From Pseudomonadota bacterium (GTDB lineage: Bacteria; Pseudomonadota; Gammaproteobacteria; Burkholderiales; Rhodocyclaceae), in NCBI GenBank assembly GCA_029776255.1, contig JAKOTN010000109.1, positions 41,685 to 105,684 on the forward strand: a DNA stretch of 64,000 nt, written 5' to 3'. The notes beneath the pieces are model-generated. The model ran no database searches. It was not told the DNA's origin and saw only the letters and a program-made list of their open reading frames with translations. Both the position numbers and the translations under genes were made by a program. Shown here one piece after another: positions 63,164 through 64,000 of the stretch. Every line of letters begins with the position of its first letter. The stretch's first letter is position 1.

Positions 63164-63801
63164 CGGCGTTGGCCCGTTTCGGCGGCGAACCATTTCTGGT
63201 CCAGGCAGAGCCGTAACCCCATGCGCGCCCGATGCAGGATCACCCAGCAGTTGTTGGTGCTCATCGACAATTCCTTGCAAATGTCCTCGGTTTCCAGGCC
63301 CAGCATTTCGCGCATCATGAACACCCGGGCCGTGCTCGCCGGCAGGCGGTTCAGGCAGGCGTCGAAAACCATCCAGAAGCGTTGATTCTCAAAACTTTTT
63401 TCAGGATCGCCCCAGTCGCCGGGGCGGCTGTCGGCTTGCCAGTGGCCGTTGCTCTTGAACAGCGAGTCGAAATCGTCGTCGTCGATTTCGTTGTCCGGTG
63501 CGCCGTGGCTCGGCTCCCGGACGCGCCGCCGGATGATGTCCACAATCTTGTTCTTCAGGATCGCGAACACCCAGGTGCGGAGTTTGGCGCGTTCGGCAAA
63601 ACGGCCGGCGCCTTCAAGCGCGGCGATCATCGCCTCCTGCACCGCGTCCTCGGCGCTGGCTGGATCGCGCAGTTGCAGAACGGCGAAACGCAGCATTTCG
63701 CGTCGGAAACCGGCCAGTTCGGCGGCGACGCCGGATGCCGCCGGCGACGCCCCGGGCGGCGTGCCGTTCTTTGGCGCGCGGTTGACGGCTTCGGCGCTCA
63801 T
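63160..63801 (-). CDS. ECF-type RNA polymerase sigma factor
   Basis: 213 residues. Region 2: FAVLQLRDPASAEDAVQEAM-IAALEGAGRF and LRTWVFAILKNKIVDIIRRR. Region 4: CLNRLPASTARVFMMREMLG, LETEDICKELSMSTNNCWVI and LHRARMGLRLCLD. An Asp-rich linker (EIDDDDFDSLF) separates the regions. Start chosen at ATG 63801 (MSAEAVNRAPKNG), without a clear ribosome-binding site; the frame continues 34 codons further up. Forms a pair with the downstream zinc-finger anti-sigma. The znu operon follows on the same strand after 88 nt. Confidence 0.9.
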   Translation of the reverse strand: MSAEAVNRAPKNGTPPGASPAASGVAAELAGFRREMLRFAVLQLRDPASAEDAVQEAMIAALEGAGRFAERAKLRTWVFAILKNKIVDIIRRRVREPSHGAPDNEIDDDDFDSLFKSNGHWQADSRPGDWGDPEKSFENQRFWMVFDACLNRLPASTARVFMMREMLGLETEDICKELSMSTNNCWVILHRARMGLRLCLDQKWFAAETGQRR

Positions 63802-64000
63802 TCGGATCGGGCGAGGAGGTTGATGGGCGCGGGTCGCATCGGGGTATCCAAGGTCGTGGGTGGCGGGGTGGGTCCGGCGGCGCTGCGCCGGCGCGGCCGT
63901 CAAGGATGAAGTTTAGCCACCGGCGCCGTCACGCGATAGCCCGGCGCACGCCGGAACACAGTGGCGGCTGAATTGGCTTAAGATGAAAAATCCAGCAACC

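Noticed and set aside
63983..64000. Start of a plus-strand gene at the window edge (ATGAAAAATCC...)
   Set aside because: Only six codons visible and no clear ribosome-binding site.

Overview
This window is GC-rich DNA from the chromosome of a Proteobacterium, most likely a betaproteobacterium of the Rhodocyclales type. The reasons are single-chain homodimeric-type AceE, single-chain PurL, a yciB-yciI-bolA-ppiC cluster, and iorAB close to a paaK-type aryl-CoA ligase. The lineage is inferred from gene content; no 16S or marker search was possible. I saw no tRNA, rRNA, CRISPR array or insertion sequence.

Layout. 1-3.6 kb (minus strand): aceF (cut by the window edge) and aceE of the pyruvate dehydrogenase complex, with a good promoter that contains an inverted repeat. 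3.85-5.16 kb (plus): a nucleoside-hydrolase-like gene overlapping a small unknown gene. 5.18-39.46 kb (minus): one 34-kb run of 22 genes encoding an extracellular contractile injection system (eCIS, phage-tail-like particle). It has a DUF4255 cap, two sheaths, two tube proteins, a CIS tube/LysM-type adaptor, separate gpD-like and gpV-like spike genes, gp25, baseplate J and I proteins, two paralogous fibre/baseplate-like proteins, a tape-measure-like protein and an AAA+ ATPase. At the distal end are three tandem DUF4157 proteins (HExxH motif) with unrelated C-termini, which are the best cargo candidates. Thirteen of its 21 gene junctions overlap by 1-7 nt, and a single strong promoter candidate lies upstream at about 39.6 kb. 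There is no capsid, terminase, portal or integrase gene, so it is not a prophage, and no T6SS membrane-complex gene.

39.65-40.5 kb (minus): a secreted lytic transglycosylase just upstream of the eCIS operon; the two putative promoters share a 13-nt identical block around the -35 box. 40.8-42.66 kb (plus): a two-gene cassette, an OLD/RecF-like ATPase plus a DUF4276 (TOPRIM-like) protein, with the look of an anti-phage module, followed by 570 bp with no recognisable gene. 43.2-45.9 kb: iorA-iorB. 46.0-49.6 kb: folD-purE-purK-sua5, tightly packed. 49.6-52.0 kb (minus): an EamA transporter and bifunctional nnrD. 52.35-56.36 kb: purL. 56.5-58.5 kb (minus): ppiC-bolA-yciI-yciB, ending in a clear intrinsic terminator. 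58.6-59.9 kb: paaK. 60.0-62.9 kb: a zinc-type ABC importer (znuABC) with a small membrane protein and a perfect 7-3-7 palindrome resembling a Zur operator. 62.96-63.8 kb: an anti-sigma/ECF sigma pair.

How the genes work together. Most of the window is core metabolism: pyruvate oxidation, purine synthesis, folate C1, aryl-pyruvate oxidation and zinc uptake. The eCIS locus is the main accessory feature. Its parts list resembles the actinobacterial/environmental eCIS types rather than Afp/PVC, because the spike is split into gpD and gpV genes and DUF4157 proteins are linked to it.
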